DNA from: Sarocladium kiliense
Lineage: Eukaryota > Ascomycota > Sordariomycetes > Hypocreales > Sarocladiaceae
NCBI GenBank assembly: GCA_030734395.1
Contig: JAUZTG010000033.1
Location: forward strand, 1 to 64,000
Reading direction: 5' to 3'
DNA length: 64,000 nucleotides
Positions 1 to 12,239 of the stretch are shown piece by piece; position 1 is the first letter of the stretch; each line of letters opens with the position of its first letter. The translations under genes and the position numbers were made by a program. The notes beneath the pieces were generated by a model. That model did no database searches and had not been told where the DNA came from. It worked only from the letters and a program-made list of their open reading frames with translations.

Positions 1-323
1 GGGGACAGCGTACAACGCAAGGATGAAGACTTTCTACTTGCCGACGTAGCGCCTCCAATAGCGCCGACGAGGACCACGACCCATGATTCCTTCAACATCG
101 TGTCTTGCACGTGTACGATCAACCTTTAAACACTACGACGGGAGACATCAGCACCGTCGGGTACATAGAGTCATGAAAGTGTATAAGAACAAGCCATCTG
201 GACCTTCAACACTATCGTGAGAATCACTTCGACCAGAGCAACGGCACTGCACTCTCTTCTTTTCAAGGTCCTCTTACGAAGGCTTCTCTTTCATGTCCAT
301 TCTTGCACCCGGACGACTTCAAA
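1..323. other. upstream region of the sugar permease gene
   Basis: No gene is seen here. The stretch is probably the promoter and 5' leader of the permease that starts at 324. The start codon there sits in an AAAATG context. No convincing motif was picked out by eye. Confidence 0.4.
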
Positions 324-2168
324 ATGTCTGCCGCTCAAGGAATCTCCTCCAAACAGTTCGATGACCTTCAGGTCACTCAGGCAGAATGGCTCGTCGACGC
401 CCAAGATGCCACCACCCGCGAGCATGACATGGGGATCCGAGGTGCGCTGAGGCGGTATCCCAAAGCTGCCCTATGGAGTCTCGCCATGTCCAGCACCATC
501 ATCATGGAAGGCTATGACACCATGCTGGTCGGCAACTTCTTCGCTCAGCCGGCATTTCAACGTCACTATGGTGAGCCAACGGCGAAGGGCACCTACGAGA
601 TCCCAGCCCCGTGGCAGGCTGGACTGAACAATGGCTCGGCTTGTGGTCAGCTCATTGGTCTTTTGCTTGCCGGCTATGTCAGTGAAAGGCTGGGTTTCCG
701 TATGACGATGCTCGGAGGTCTTGCCATCACCAGCGCCTTCATCTTCATCCAGTTCTTTGCGCCGAACATTGAGGCCCTTCTCGCCGCCCAGATTCTGTTT
801 GGTATGCCACGTTTTTGATGCCTTGTCCGGTCTTGCTGAGTTCGCATGTTCCTAACATACCGTCTCCAGGTATTCCTCTTGGCTTGTTCCAGACCGTGCC
901 AATTGTTTACGCTGCGGAGATCGCGCCAGTCTCTCTGAGGCCGTACTTGACGAATTACATCAACTTCTGCTGGGTAAGTCTTGGCCGCGTCACCGGGGTT
1001 CAGGGAAATAGACAACTGACTCAATCAAGGCAATCGGTCATCTCATCGGCGCCGGCATCCTTCGTGGTTCTCTCCAAATTGACGGACGATGGGCCTACAG
1101 AGTTCCGTTCGCAATTCAGTAAGCTTTCATGTGCCAAATACCACCGACTTACACTGATCCGTACTACTAGGTGGTTCTGGCCACTGATCCTGATCCCAAC
1201 GCTCTTCTTCGCCCCCGAGAATCCCTGGTGGTTAGTTCGTCAGGGAAAGTTGACCGAAGCCGAAAAGGTTCTGGCCAGCATCTCGTCCGGCGAAGAGACC
1301 GATGATGATCACGACAAAAGCATCGCCCTTATGGTTGTTACCACTGAGCACGAGCGACATGTCAACGCTACTACAACCTACGCTGCGTGCTTCAAGGGCA
1401 CTGATCGGAAGCGAACCCTGATCGCAATGGGTGTCTATTGTGTTCAGACTCTCAGTGGTAACCCATTGCGCAGCTCTTCGACATACTTCATGGTCCAGGC
1501 CGGGTTCCCGAGTGACGAGGCCTTCAACATGACAATTGTGAACTACGCCTTGGCTCTTATCGGTGGCTTTGTATCGGTAAGTGTACTTCGTTGGAGCTCT
1601 GTTTCCCTCAACTAACACTGTTCATTTTCAGTGGGGTCTCTTGCCACTGTTTGGTCGCCGGCCAACATATGTCTGGACGCTGGTGATGATGCTGGCTCTC
1701 ATGATCATAATCGGTGGCCTCGGCGTCCCACAGATGCACTCATCCAACACGGCGTACTCCTGGGCCATCGCTGTCGCTCTAATCATCTCTTCGTTCCTTT
1801 ACAACGCCGGCATGGGCCCCTTGACAAACACGATTTGCAGCGAGATCCCCTCCAGCTTACTACGCAGCAAGACGGTTGTCCTAGCGCGCTGGACCTATAC
1901 TGCATTGAACATCGTCGCGGGAACATTTACGCCGTATCAACTGAATCCAACCGCCTGGAACTGGGGTGCTAAGACAGGCTTCTTCTGGGCTGGAGGTTGC
2001 CTAATTTCGGTCATTTTTGCATATCTTTGCGTACCTGAGACCAAGGACAGGACGGCAGCTGAGGTCGATATCATGTTCGAGCGGCATATCTCTCCTCGCC
2101 GCTTTGCTGATACCAAGATTGACCTGGTTGAGGCTATTGGCGGAGAAGATCGTGAGAAGACGCTATAA
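324..2168 (+). CDS. MFS sugar (maltose/alpha-glucoside-type) permease
   Basis: Five exons by splice consensus and frame: 324-801, 870-973, 1030-1118, 1171-1576, 1632-2168 (537 aa). This is a plasma-membrane major facilitator sugar transporter, a proton symporter by family. Visible motifs are an EGYDTMLVGNFF first helix, the PENPWWLVRQGK signature after helix 6 and a C-terminal PETKDRTAAEVD. The PENPWWL form, with Trp where hexose carriers have Arg, is typical of fungal MAL/alpha-glucoside permeases, so maltose or another glucoside is the likelier substrate; this is inference. Length is normal for the family. The gene ends 126 bp from the 3' end of the convergent Zn2Cys6 regulator, a common arrangement for sugar-use genes. 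Confidence 0.88.
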
Positions 2169-2294
2169 GTCAGCCTTCAGAAATGTCCGCTTGATGAGTA
2201 TGCCCTGCAAGATTTAATTCGACTTCGCTTTTTAACAATTGGGAGGATATGCTTGTGTGATAGGCTTTTGATTCAGTAGCCTTACTGAGATGGC

Positions 2295-4106
2295 TCAAAT
2301 ATAGGGAGGCGGTATCCGAAAATACCACAGACAAAAGTACATGGACGTGACTCTCCTCTCCTTGCGCATTTGTGCATCTGCCAGCTCCTGTGCAAAGGCC
2401 GCAAAGAACTTGCTCCTATATATAGGCACCTGGATCTGCGCAATTCTGTCCACTGCCCACCGATTCTGTTCCTTATCCATGCACTCGATAGCGTAAAGGA
2501 ACAGCGGACGTAGATATCCCGGACTCAAACCCAAGCCCGCGCTCTCACACTCCTCGTCGACAATGTCCCTGATATCGCGCAGCGACTCTCTCGAATCGGT
2601 AAATTGAGAAACAGGATCCCCGAGCACGCGATCAATCTCGACGAATTCCGTATGGTAAGCGGCGTTACAAACACCCACGAGACTGATGACCCGCACGGCC
2701 AGTTTCGGTGCGAGCTGTTCACGGAGTTCATATTGTGTCTGACGCTGTACTGGTGGGCGTGTTTCCCACAGCGCGTGAAGACGGGACTTGATGTGCGCGA
2801 GTAGCTTGACAACCTCTTGTTGATCGGAGCCCGTTGTTCGGGAGCGGTGGTAATGCGTTAGCTGAGCTATCTCGCCGGACAGAAGCTGAAGTCGGTAGTA
2901 AAAGTCAAATACTGGAGCGGATATAACCTCATATAGATGTGCGGACAAATCAGACTCTTCGCCTTCTGGCGGTGCGAGGCTTCGAAGGGGCTCATCATAT
3001 CGAGGCAGTAACGTGCAGACCGACTCTGCCAGCAAGCCAGATCCACCGCCGCGCGTTGTCACGACCTGCAGGATTCTGAGCCATGCAACTAGCCTCATGG
3101 ATAAGTCGGTATGGGTCTCCGAACGTTGCGCCCATGCTTCAAGGCGATTGAGGAACAATTTGCTGGGTGTCTTGAAGTAAGGCGAGCTTTCGCCTCTATG
3201 CACAAGATCGAATAAACAGATGAGAAACACGACCATAAGACAGTGGCCGAGATCACGAGTATGGTCGGCCAAGAGGTCTTCAAATGATGTCTGTGTCACA
3301 TGGTGTAGAGCAATAGCTCTTGACAGAGGCATACTGTAGGCCTGTCCTTGGAAAAGTGTCGCAACTGCTGCAATACCTGATGAGACGGCAGAACAAGCTT
3401 CACTTGCATTGACCAAGTGGTGCTTGGCAATATCCCAGTTTACGGTATCAAAGGGCGTGATACCTGGGCACTCAACCAGCTTCATGAATAAGGACTTTAA
3501 TTGCGAAGTTTCCCCGCATGAAGCGAGCAGGTCCATTGTTGTCGTCAACTCGATGTCCCGAGAAATGAGACTGGCGGGCTCATCGTCCACAGGATCTCCC
3601 TCTCCATTAGGGGTGGGATCGTCGGGTGTGAGAGGCCCATGTTGGTGATGTCGCCGACGGTCTTCCAGTGCTTTCTCCAGGCGAGCTGTAACATTGACGA
3701 TAAGTCTATCGGGATGCTCGAATGGGTTTGTGTGGGGACTTGGGCCGGCGTTTAATTGTGACGCAGAAGGCGACTGGGTATAATGGCTCGGCTGAGATGC
3801 AGAGCTCAGAGGAGATGTATGAGAGAATGGGACTGCCAGATCTCTCGGATGTTGAGCTGTCCAAGCATTTCGGCCGGTATCCTGCGATAGATCTTCCACA
3901 ACTCGGCTTGCGGAAGAGATTGGCGAAGGGGACGCGTCTTCACCGATGCCCGACCGTGGCAATTGCGGCTTCTTGGTCTGATAGACACAGCGACGCTCAA
4001 GTCTGGTGCAGTTGCGACATGCCGGCTGTGCCTCGTCGCATTTCACCTTGCGGGACCGACACGTTAGACACCCAGTGCGTACCCTGCCTCGTCTTTCAGT
4101 TGGCAT
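2295..4106 (-). CDS. Zn2Cys6 fungal transcription factor
   Basis: Single open frame of 603 aa from the ATG at 4106. The frame stays open 42 codons upstream, but the chosen Met sits just before the finger, as usual. A Zn(II)2Cys6 binuclear cluster spans residues 13-40 (Cys13, 16, 23, 30, 33, 40; spacing 2-6-6-2-6), followed by a Ser/Pro-rich linker and a long helical region like the fungal-specific transcription factor domain. A nuclear DNA-binding regulator is expected. It is convergent with the sugar permease and divergent from the IMPase-family gene, so it may control one or both. The C-terminus (YFCLWYFRIPPPYI) is unremarkable, and a small unseen 3' intron cannot be excluded. Confidence 0.85.
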   Translation of the reverse strand: MPTERRGRVRTGCLTCRSRKVKCDEAQPACRNCTRLERRCVYQTKKPQLPRSGIGEDASPSPISSASRVVEDLSQDTGRNAWTAQHPRDLAVPFSHTSPLSSASQPSHYTQSPSASQLNAGPSPHTNPFEHPDRLIVNVTARLEKALEDRRRHHQHGPLTPDDPTPNGEGDPVDDEPASLISRDIELTTTMDLLASCGETSQLKSLFMKLVECPGITPFDTVNWDIAKHHLVNASEACSAVSSGIAAVATLFQGQAYSMPLSRAIALHHVTQTSFEDLLADHTRDLGHCLMVVFLICLFDLVHRGESSPYFKTPSKLFLNRLEAWAQRSETHTDLSMRLVAWLRILQVVTTRGGGSGLLAESVCTLLPRYDEPLRSLAPPEGEESDLSAHLYEVISAPVFDFYYRLQLLSGEIAQLTHYHRSRTTGSDQQEVVKLLAHIKSRLHALWETRPPVQRQTQYELREQLAPKLAVRVISLVGVCNAAYHTEFVEIDRVLGDPVSQFTDSRESLRDIRDIVDEECESAGLGLSPGYLRPLFLYAIECMDKEQNRWAVDRIAQIQVPIYRSKFFAAFAQELADAQMRKERRVTSMYFCLWYFRIPPPYI

Positions 4107-4682
4107 CTTCGGTATTCTGATATCTTCGAGCCGATGGCATGGCGAACAGGTTGTGGATTCTCGCTCGACCGAGGAGTGGAATAGCAAGAACCCAGCCTTG
4201 CCATGTCGGCTCGAGGTCGGCTGTTTTGCCAATCATCTCATACTGTTCTTACTGAACCCTCGTGACGGGCTTCGGCACACGTGGGTGGGTGGGTAAAGCA
4301 TCTAAGCGTCAAAGCTAATGTCCTCCGTCGGTTGCGTTGTTCTTATCTCTAAGCGAGAGCAATTTCTTAATCGTTTGCCGATCGCTTGGGGGCACGTGGG
4401 ATGGCCTAACATTCGTTTCCTAGACAATGTATAATGGACTCGGACCGAGAGCAAAACCACACGTTCCAAGTTGTCGCTGGTGCTTTGCGTCGCAGCAAGC
4501 TCTCACTTCTGCACTGAATCTTGCATGGGCCAAATGTCTGCCGAATTCCAAGGGGGAGAGACCCGCCATCTCTGGAATCGCTGGAGCTTGTCTCGGTCGC
4601 CGATGAACACCACATAAGTAGTAACAAGTCGCGCTCGTAATGCCATCGCAGTTTATCTCAAGCCGAGAACACTTGTAGCAAC
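4107..4682. promoter_or_regulatory. divergent promoter region with two CACGTG E-boxes
   Basis: The region lies between the Zn2Cys6 regulator (leftward) and the IMPase-family gene (rightward). It holds two perfect CACGTG palindromes, at 4278-4283 and 4393-4398, core sites for bHLH factors such as Pho4/Cbf1 or sterol-response types. Their pairing in one 576-bp divergent region suggests, but does not show, regulatory use. Confidence 0.35.
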
Positions 4683-5619
4683 ATGAACCTCCATCAGCTA
4701 TGTGCTGACGTGACTGCCATCGCCAAAGAGGCTGGCCACATCATCCTTAATGCCCGGCCCACGGTTCAGACAACCGCGACGAAGAAGAATAGTCCGTGTG
4801 CACAATCATTGCCCAGAACAGCGAACAAGATACAGATTGACTAATACCTCCACAGCTGCCGACATTGTGACCGAAACCGACCAAGCTGCAGAAGCGCACA
4901 TCAGCCAACGCCTCATGGCATTATACCCTTCCTTCGACTTCATAGGCGAGGAGTCGTATAAGTCGGGATCAGAAGTCACAGACCGACCAACCTTCATCGT
5001 GGACCCCATAGATGGCACCTCAAATTTTGTTCACGGATTCCCAGCCGTCTGCGTCTCTGTTGGCCTCGTAGTCGACCGGATGCCAACGGTAGGAGTGGTA
5101 TACAATCCCTTCAGCGATGAACTCTGGACCGCAACAAAAGGCCACGGCGCCTTCTATTCACGCAACGGCAGCGCAAAACAACAGCTCCCTCTGGTATCTA
5201 CGACACCTCTGGGCGACCTATCTTCGGCATGTATCGGTATCGAATGGGGGAGCGATCGAGAAGGGCCAGCCTTCGACTTGAACCTACACGTCTTCACAAC
5301 TCTAGCCAGGACAGAGCGAACCGGCGGAAAGTTTGTCAACTCGCTCCGCTGTACTGGTTCAGCAGCCATCACAGTCTGCAGGGTCGCTGGCGGGCAGCAG
5401 GATGCTTTCTGGGAGTGCGGAAGTTGGGCATGGGACGTCGCTGCGGCGTGGTGTATCCTCGTTGAAGCTGGTGGTATCATGGTAGACGGGCATCCAACGG
5501 GGAATTGGAACCCACCAGTGGACAATCGCAGGTATTTGGCTGTTCGCCCGGCATCGAGTGGACAAGACCAATTTGTGCGAGACTTCTGGGCTGTGATCCG
5601 AAGCGGCATGGAGCAGTGA
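4683..5619 (+). CDS. inositol monophosphatase-family phosphatase
   Basis: Two exons, 4683-4791 and 4856-5619 (290 aa); the intron restores the family reading KKNTADIVTETD. The enzyme is a Mg2+-dependent, Li+-sensitive-type phosphomonoesterase of the IMPase fold. Metal-ligand motifs are all present: GEES near residues 67-70, DPIDGT with Asp86 and Asp89, and WAWDVAAAW with Asp230. Length matches cytosolic IMPases and the fungal QutG/Qa-x-like proteins. Substrate could be inositol-1-phosphate or another sugar phosphate. The gene is divergent from the Zn2Cys6 regulator. No abnormality is seen. Confidence 0.9.
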
Positions 5620-5786
5620 GATTCCAAGCCTACATTTTGTCATAGTAAAGAAGTCATCATTGATCTATCCTGCAAACTTCTCCAGTATTCATGATATGAA
5701 CCTCATGATGATGCGAACCTTTCATGGGAAGACCCGTAACGCTTCTGCATGCATCTCTTTTGGCCTTCACCCATCCTTTCCCACAC

Positions 5787-8700
5787 TCACAGAGCCCTGG
5801 GCGACCTGACCGAACAATTCACAATCAGAGCCTCAATCATCACTAGTTCTCTGGCAAACTCCACCTCTCCTTCAAGCGTCTCCTTGATCATATCCGACGC
5901 TGACTTCATCTCTCCACCGATTCTGTCATTGCTGGTGTCTTGGATTTGCATGTGCGGATCGGCCCATCCTGTGCTGAGAAGAGCCTTGATGGCAGCCACC
6001 CAACGGCCACGGTTCCGTGCGAGAGTCGTCATGGACTCAGGAGTCAGGTTGAGAACCGCAGCACGGCCACCACGCTGCTGGAAGAAGGGTCTTCCAGCCT
6101 TGAGAGCTTGCGTCCAGACAAACCGTTGCTGCGCTATCAGGTCCAGGCCCTTAGTGTCGGCTTCCAACACCGTATCGATCAACAAAGGTGCGAATCTTCC
6201 ATCAGGCATATCATGATGGAAATCCTTGTAAGTGCCTGTCACAGTACCGGCAGCGCTCAAACTCTGGCCACCATCGTGCGTTCGACCGTCTCCCTCAGGA
6301 GCAACAGCATACTCCAGTAAGTCCATCGCGACTGTGGCCCGCTCATTGTCATCGGCAATCTGCGCGACCTTGTATGAGACATAGCCGTATAGGTTAGCCT
6401 GCAATGCAAGCGACAGGAACCCCTGGCGGCGCGGGGAGGGACCCAGCTCCATAGGCTCGAAATCAGTCCAGTGCGAGGCGAGGAGCGGGCGATACTTGTC
6501 GCGGTACCAGCTAACATCATCACGAGCTGGGACGTGCTCCTTGATAGCGGTTTGCCATGCCTCTTGGAACGTCTTGTCGAGATCGTCCAACAAGGCGACG
6601 TACACTTCACGAGGGCACGCGTCATGGTTTCCATTGATCAGCCTCTCGTCCACACGTGCGGCATAGCGAAGAACATGCGAGACGAATAGCCACGCTTGTG
6701 GCGTGAACTGGAGGCGCGGGCGGCTGGTGACGACGAGTCGCAGTGTGGAGTAGCACTTGAGGTAGCGGATGGTGCCAGACATGAGCGAGACATCGACCTC
6801 AACAGGCGACGGCACGGTCAACTGAGCTTGCTTCCACACGCTGGAGCGGATCACAAACTCCTTGGCTGTAAGATGCATGAAAACAACACGAGCGCCCTTG
6901 TCCGTCGTCTCAAGAAGGTCTCCACAGCTAGTCGTGAGGCGTGATTGCATCTGATCCGAGATTCTGGAGAGGTCGTCGCGCGTGTACGGGTGAGCTCGGT
7001 CATGGTCGACAAGGAGGCTACCGACGGTTGGGTCAGCCAGCTGCAGCTTGGGCGGCGCGAGATACCCTTCGAAGGCAAATGCAAGGGTGACAAGGTTCGG
7101 AGGATCGACAGCGCGAAGAATAATATGGAAGATGCGAGCAGCCTCGCGTTGCTCGTCCGGGCTCATGCTCTGAATAATGCGCATATACAGACCATTGGGT
7201 CCGCCGAGCTGTGATGGCAAGGAATCCAGTGTCTGCATAAGTCTCCTAAGGCTGCCCTCCATCAACATGTCGATAGCCAATCTTGCCCACAGGATGTCAC
7301 CCTTGGATTTACGAGCAACCTCGTCGCAGAGCGGTCTTTGGCTGCCCGACAGACCAGGAGCAACCTTGTCCAGACGATCAGCACAGTATTGTGAGATGAG
7401 CTTCTCTGTCTGGGTGTGAACGCGGAGTCGTGGTACGCCTTCAAAGGCTCGCTCGAATGGTGGAAGCTCGCGACTGGCAACACAGAGCTTGACGTGATCT
7501 TGGTTGCTCAGGTCCATGATGAGCCGAGCAATCTCGGTGTGTGAGTCGCTGATCCATTGCGCATTACCCAGGATCTCGCCGCGGTCACTGACACTTGTGA
7601 ATTCGCTGGGGTGGTCAGTTTCGCCATGCTCACTGCTGACTGCCAGTGTAGATGTGTCGTTGGTCAGTCCATCCATACTGTCGCCAGTGTAGCGGCTTCC
7701 GCGGTTGCCATTCTCTTCATGGCCGTTATTCTGATGATCCCTCTGGCTGGGGTCATCTTGCTGAGCCTGTGCCCCCTCAGCCAAGCGATACTCGTCCAAA
7801 CCATCAATAAACATGCACAGACGAAGAGTCTTCGACATGCGGGCGAAGAGCTGGTAGAAGGCTTGCGACAGGTTGACGGTGGTGTTGAAGGGCACTGGCG
7901 GAGGCCAAGGTCCCTGCATGAAGGATGGGAAACAGATTGGAACCAAATCAGGCTTCTGGGTGAGGATTTGGTACAGCACGCCACGAAGGATACCCTCTCG
8001 CGACTTCTGCACGTAGGAACCAGCCTCGAACAGGAAAACAGCCGCCATCAGCAGTTCCGGCTTGTCTCTTCGCTTCGTGTGTGCGTCGACGCCGCTCTCA
8101 ACCCATCGCTGAAGCAGCTTACGTGTGGACGGGTCGTGGAATGCATGGCGCATGAGAGTTGTCTTTCCAGAGCCTGGGTTGCCGCTGATCCAGAACACAG
8201 GGGAGCCGGGATCTTGCAGCCAGTGGTCGAATGCTCCAGGAACGTTGTCGCCAGCACCACTGCCTTCGGTGTCCTTCGCGGAGAGAATCCAGGCTGAGGT
8301 CTGCTTGAGGTCTTCGTTGGCCTTGTTCTCTTTCTCACGCATGTCGTAGTGGAGAGCATCAATAATCTCTGCATGAATTGTCAGTATCACTATCATTGTG
8401 TCAAATCAGGTGAATCAATGGCCTACCCTTTGTTCGGATCATGCCCGCCTCAGTATCTTGGAAGTGTGTTCGCTTTGTGAGCTTGCTGATGTGGCCAACA
8501 AGCTGGAAATATCCCGAGTCATGACGGTCATTGTATCTTGCCAGTCCAGCATGGTCTTGGAAGAAGTCATCGGTCGTGACGTTGATCCCGTCAAAGGTTG
8601 CGCATGCCTTTGGCAAGATCTCAGCGCCCCTCAAATGAGTTGCAAGCTGTTCCCGCACGCAGATCACCGGTAGATCACGGGAAACGAGGGCAAACTCTCC

Positions 8701-9588
8701 TCGCTGTGTCTCCAGGAGTTCATTGGCCTCGCCCATCACTTGTAAGAACATCTCGTCCAAGTCCCCCTTGCCATTGGCGCTGTCCAATCGAGCAGCGAGC
8801 ACGGCAAGCTCCGAGAGTGCCTGTCGTCCGTGGCCTTTGTGTGGCGTTCCGAGGAAGACTGCACCGACGGTTCGCGGGTAAATACTGCCCAGCTCACTCC
8901 TCTTGCCGAAGACCTGCGAAACGGCGGTGGTAGCCAGGGCGTCCTTGACGATAAGACCACCTACACCGTGGGCAATGAAGATGAGGTCCCTTTCCGCTCC
9001 ACCATCGATCCTCGCAAGATCCATAGACAGCTGATCGCTAACCATGTTGCACAGGTCGTTATAGCTGAGAGCCTCGTCTGAGCCACAGGCGACACTGTCG
9101 GGAACTTTCCATCCCCAAGACACGACTCTGGTATTGGGAGGGAGGTCTCTGGGGAGCAAGTCCCTCGGCCAGCAGACACCATCGTCAGTGGTCCACGTCC
9201 TCGTACGCCCACCGCCGGCGCCATGAACCAAAATAATGTCGATGCCTTTGTCTTTGCCGCCAGAGCTGCTGCTGGCGAGACTAGCTTCAGTCGTTGCTGT
9301 CGTGCTCGTATTCGATGTGCTGAGTCCTCGATTCTCGCGAGTCCCATCGTAGAATATTAGGGCTCCGGGCCCATTTGGGTCCAGGTCAACGGCCAGCGAC
9401 CGCCGGTTGTTGGAGACAGTGTGGGAGCGGGCGAGACCTGAAGTGCTCGCAACACGGTGCGCTGGTTGCTGTGTATGGAGACCATCACGAAGGTGCTGAA
9501 CGCGTTTGTCCTTGTCGGGCACAGTCGGCGGCGCTGGCTTGCTGCTCTTGCCGCCCATTCTTGCAAGAGCTTCCCGTATCCTCCGCAT
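5787..9588 (-). CDS. NLR-like protein: alpha/beta-hydrolase-like domain plus NACHT NTPase
   Basis: Two exons, 9588-8427 and 8368-5787, joined across a 58-nt intron (1247 aa). Residues about 110-370 resemble the lipase-like SesB-type effector domain of fungal NLRs (IILVHGAGGGRTRTW, AVFLGTPHKGHG, closing His in DSGYFQLVGH). Residues about 420-720 are a NACHT-type P-loop NTPase, with Walker A GNPGSGKTT at 450-458 and Walker B LCMFIDGLDEY at 571-581. The C-terminal half has no obvious WD, ANK or TPR repeat. Family role: intracellular recognition and heterokaryon-incompatibility or immunity-type signalling. Odd point: the nucleophile elbow reads AHGVGG, with Gly208 where GxSxG has Ser. A second in-frame ATG at 9558 would give the N-terminus MGGKSSKP, which looks N-myristoylatable. 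Confidence 0.85.
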
Positions 9589-12239
9589 AGTCCAGCTACC
9601 TAAGGGGGAGGTGCTTGGTTATAGCAGGCCCAAGCACCCTGGTGCTCACTTGTGACGTCCAGCGCGAGCTCCTCGTTGGTGGCTGGTTGTTCTGCCTACA
9701 CATTCGGATGCACCGGAGGTTGCTTATGTCTAGAAGATGGAGAATGTGCTGACGTGAAACGAAACAGGCGCTTTTGTTGCTCTTCATCTCTGTTGCTTTA
9801 CTTCTTTCTCTGCGGCGCTCTATCAGGCAAAGATTTGTCCAAGGACACGCCTGGATACCCAACATCCTGACCCCCTGACAGCTGTGGGCAGCGGCCCCTC
9901 CCTATGTCAGTGGACTTATCTGCAAGGATCTCGGAGCAGCCATCGCTCGCTATGTGGGGGGGCATGTGCTCGAGTTGCTCGCTTCTTGAGGACCCCGGCT
10001 CCTGGGCGACGTGTACAGCTCACCGCTGTGATTGTCATTGACGAGCGTCAGAGCTCCGTCTTACCTCCGTCCACCCGAGGGACAGGATCTACAACCAACA
10101 GCGTCGCACATACATGCATAGCAGCATACTGTACGTACAGACAGCATGGAATTCCTGTCAGTTATGCGTCGTCTGCATGCCGCATATCGGCACAGTACCA
10201 ACAACTCACTTGACACTGCAGCCAAGAATGCCTGCACCCCGGGAAAGGCTGGCGATTGGCTGTCAAGCAGACCCCGGCAGTAAGGGACGAACCAGCGTTC
10301 GCAAAGGATTCAGGAGTCCAGACGGGGAGGGTCTTCCGGGCTCGTCCTGCAAGGACCCCTGTTCGCGACCCACGCTTTGCAGGGATACAGAAAGTCAATG
10401 TGCGGTTGCATTCGCTCTCAAATCATCGGTAGTTGTATCAGGTCCTAATGACGAGCGTTGGCTCCGAATCTGACGTTTGATTTACTTAAGAGAGTTGCGC
10501 TTGAGACGGAAGATTCATCAGGATAAAGCAGGAGCATGTAACAACCCTGGCTCCTCCATGGGGACAACATACGACATCAACCCGGGCTGGCCCATGCTAC
10601 TCCATACGCCTGAGCCCCTCATGGGCTTAGTCTGCGGACGACTATATTAGCGGCGGTTAGGTTAACGCACAACCTTGGAGCACAGACAACATATCCCGCA
10701 TATGATTGTTCATAAGTAGAAACTGGTCCGGGAGCGCCCTAGCGCCAAGGCATTAGTCGGCCAGGTGTTGAGCAAACAAGAATCTGCTTGAAATGGGTGT
10801 ATTCGTCGGCACGCAGGTCGCTGGAGATGCAATTGAGGCCGGAGCTTGGCCAGCCAGCGGTCCCATAAATGAAGCCGCTCGTCTGTTAGCTCTATCCGTG
10901 TTGAGACCCCGCGTAATTAGTCCTTTCTTAGTCGCCAGCGGCCCACGGCCCTGGCCGTTGACCCGCAGAACAGCCAACAGTCGCCTGCAGGACCACGTAC
11001 ACGTGCATTCCCTTGACAGTCGCAAACGAGCAAATCCCATATCACGGAGACGCATGAGCATAGGCCGAGAAGAACAACGCGACCATCATATGTCAAGTGT
11101 ATATTATACCTTGAAGTTGCCAAGGCAAAGGTATCTTGAACCAAATGGCCCAATACTGGTACAAAGATCAGCGCCTACCTTATGTGTGCGAGCATGTATC
11201 CTCTTGAGGACTGGCTGGTAAATAATCCTGGTTTGGGGGCGCCATGATTACTGGAGGAGCAGGTACATACATAGCAGGGGTGGTGAATCTATCTTAATCC
11301 ACTTAGTCTTCCTTGCCTTGGCTTCCTCTGGCAACGATGGAGACCCAGGTTCGTCTGATTTGATAACTGATCCCAAAAGACCCGCACGTACGTGTATCGA
11401 TTCGCCGACCTTGTTCCACTATACATGACACGAGGGCCCCATCGGCCAAACATGAACTCTCTGAGGAGAAAGCCAACACAAAACGGTGCTGCGGCAGCCG
11501 CTGAATCAGGTGTAGCTTTCCCGATACCCTGGTCTGGTTCCCTCAATAACCGTTGGAACGATCGATGATCTCGACAACTCCGGAGGATATTTCGTGATTT
11601 GATGCGAGGGCGCTGTTCGCTGTTCGCGCATACCAACGGCAACCTAGAGTAGCCATGCAGCTTGCCGAGACTTGGGACTTCAGCACGAGTCTTGGAGCCA
11701 TGGTGATCCACGCTATCTGAGCTGAAATGCACCGAGAAGCCCTCGACTCTGCTAAGTCCGGCTGCATGAGTGGCGAGGCAATTTGTGGACATAGATTCTG
11801 TATCAGGAGATCCTGCGCCAACGCGAGCTGCAATGCACATGCACCTCCCACCGCTGGTCTGCGGACCGTTGCCGAGTTGGTCAAAGTCGGCGAGGTCTAC
11901 AGACTCTGTCATCTATCAGATATGTTCGTCCGCGCCAGTGATTCTTGCCACGAGTAAAAAAAAAATGTAGACAGATATCGGCCCTCGAGGCTACGGCTAT
12001 GCCGAGGACCGGTGACTTGCCCCCGCCGTGATTGCCCACATTCCTGGCGGCTCGTCGTCCCATATCTTGAGAGGGTTATCCCTGTTCTTGATGCACCGGG
12101 TATTGTCAATCTCGCTCTCTCTTGCTCCTTCATTGCAATCTCTATAGCTTGCTTCTCTTAAGCCGGATCCTATCCCGTTGACGGACAGCCTTCTCCGCAC
12201 TTATCTCCAACCTCGACATCCAAGCAAGGAGGTTCAGTC
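9589..12239. other. 2.65-kb gene-free stretch
   Basis: Several open frames occur (for example minus strand 11289-11912), but none shows a family motif, spliceable continuation or convincing composition. The last 100 bp, which are pyrimidine-rich, probably form the terpene cyclase leader. Nothing else could be supported. Confidence 0.4.

Noticed and set aside
1..5619. Quinate-utilisation cluster (permease, regulator, QutG-like IMPase)
   Set aside because: The permease looks maltose-type, and the quinate enzymes are absent, so only a loose carbon-use grouping is proposed.
11289..11912. 207-codon minus-strand frame
   Set aside because: Composition is irregular, with no motif, leader or intron support.
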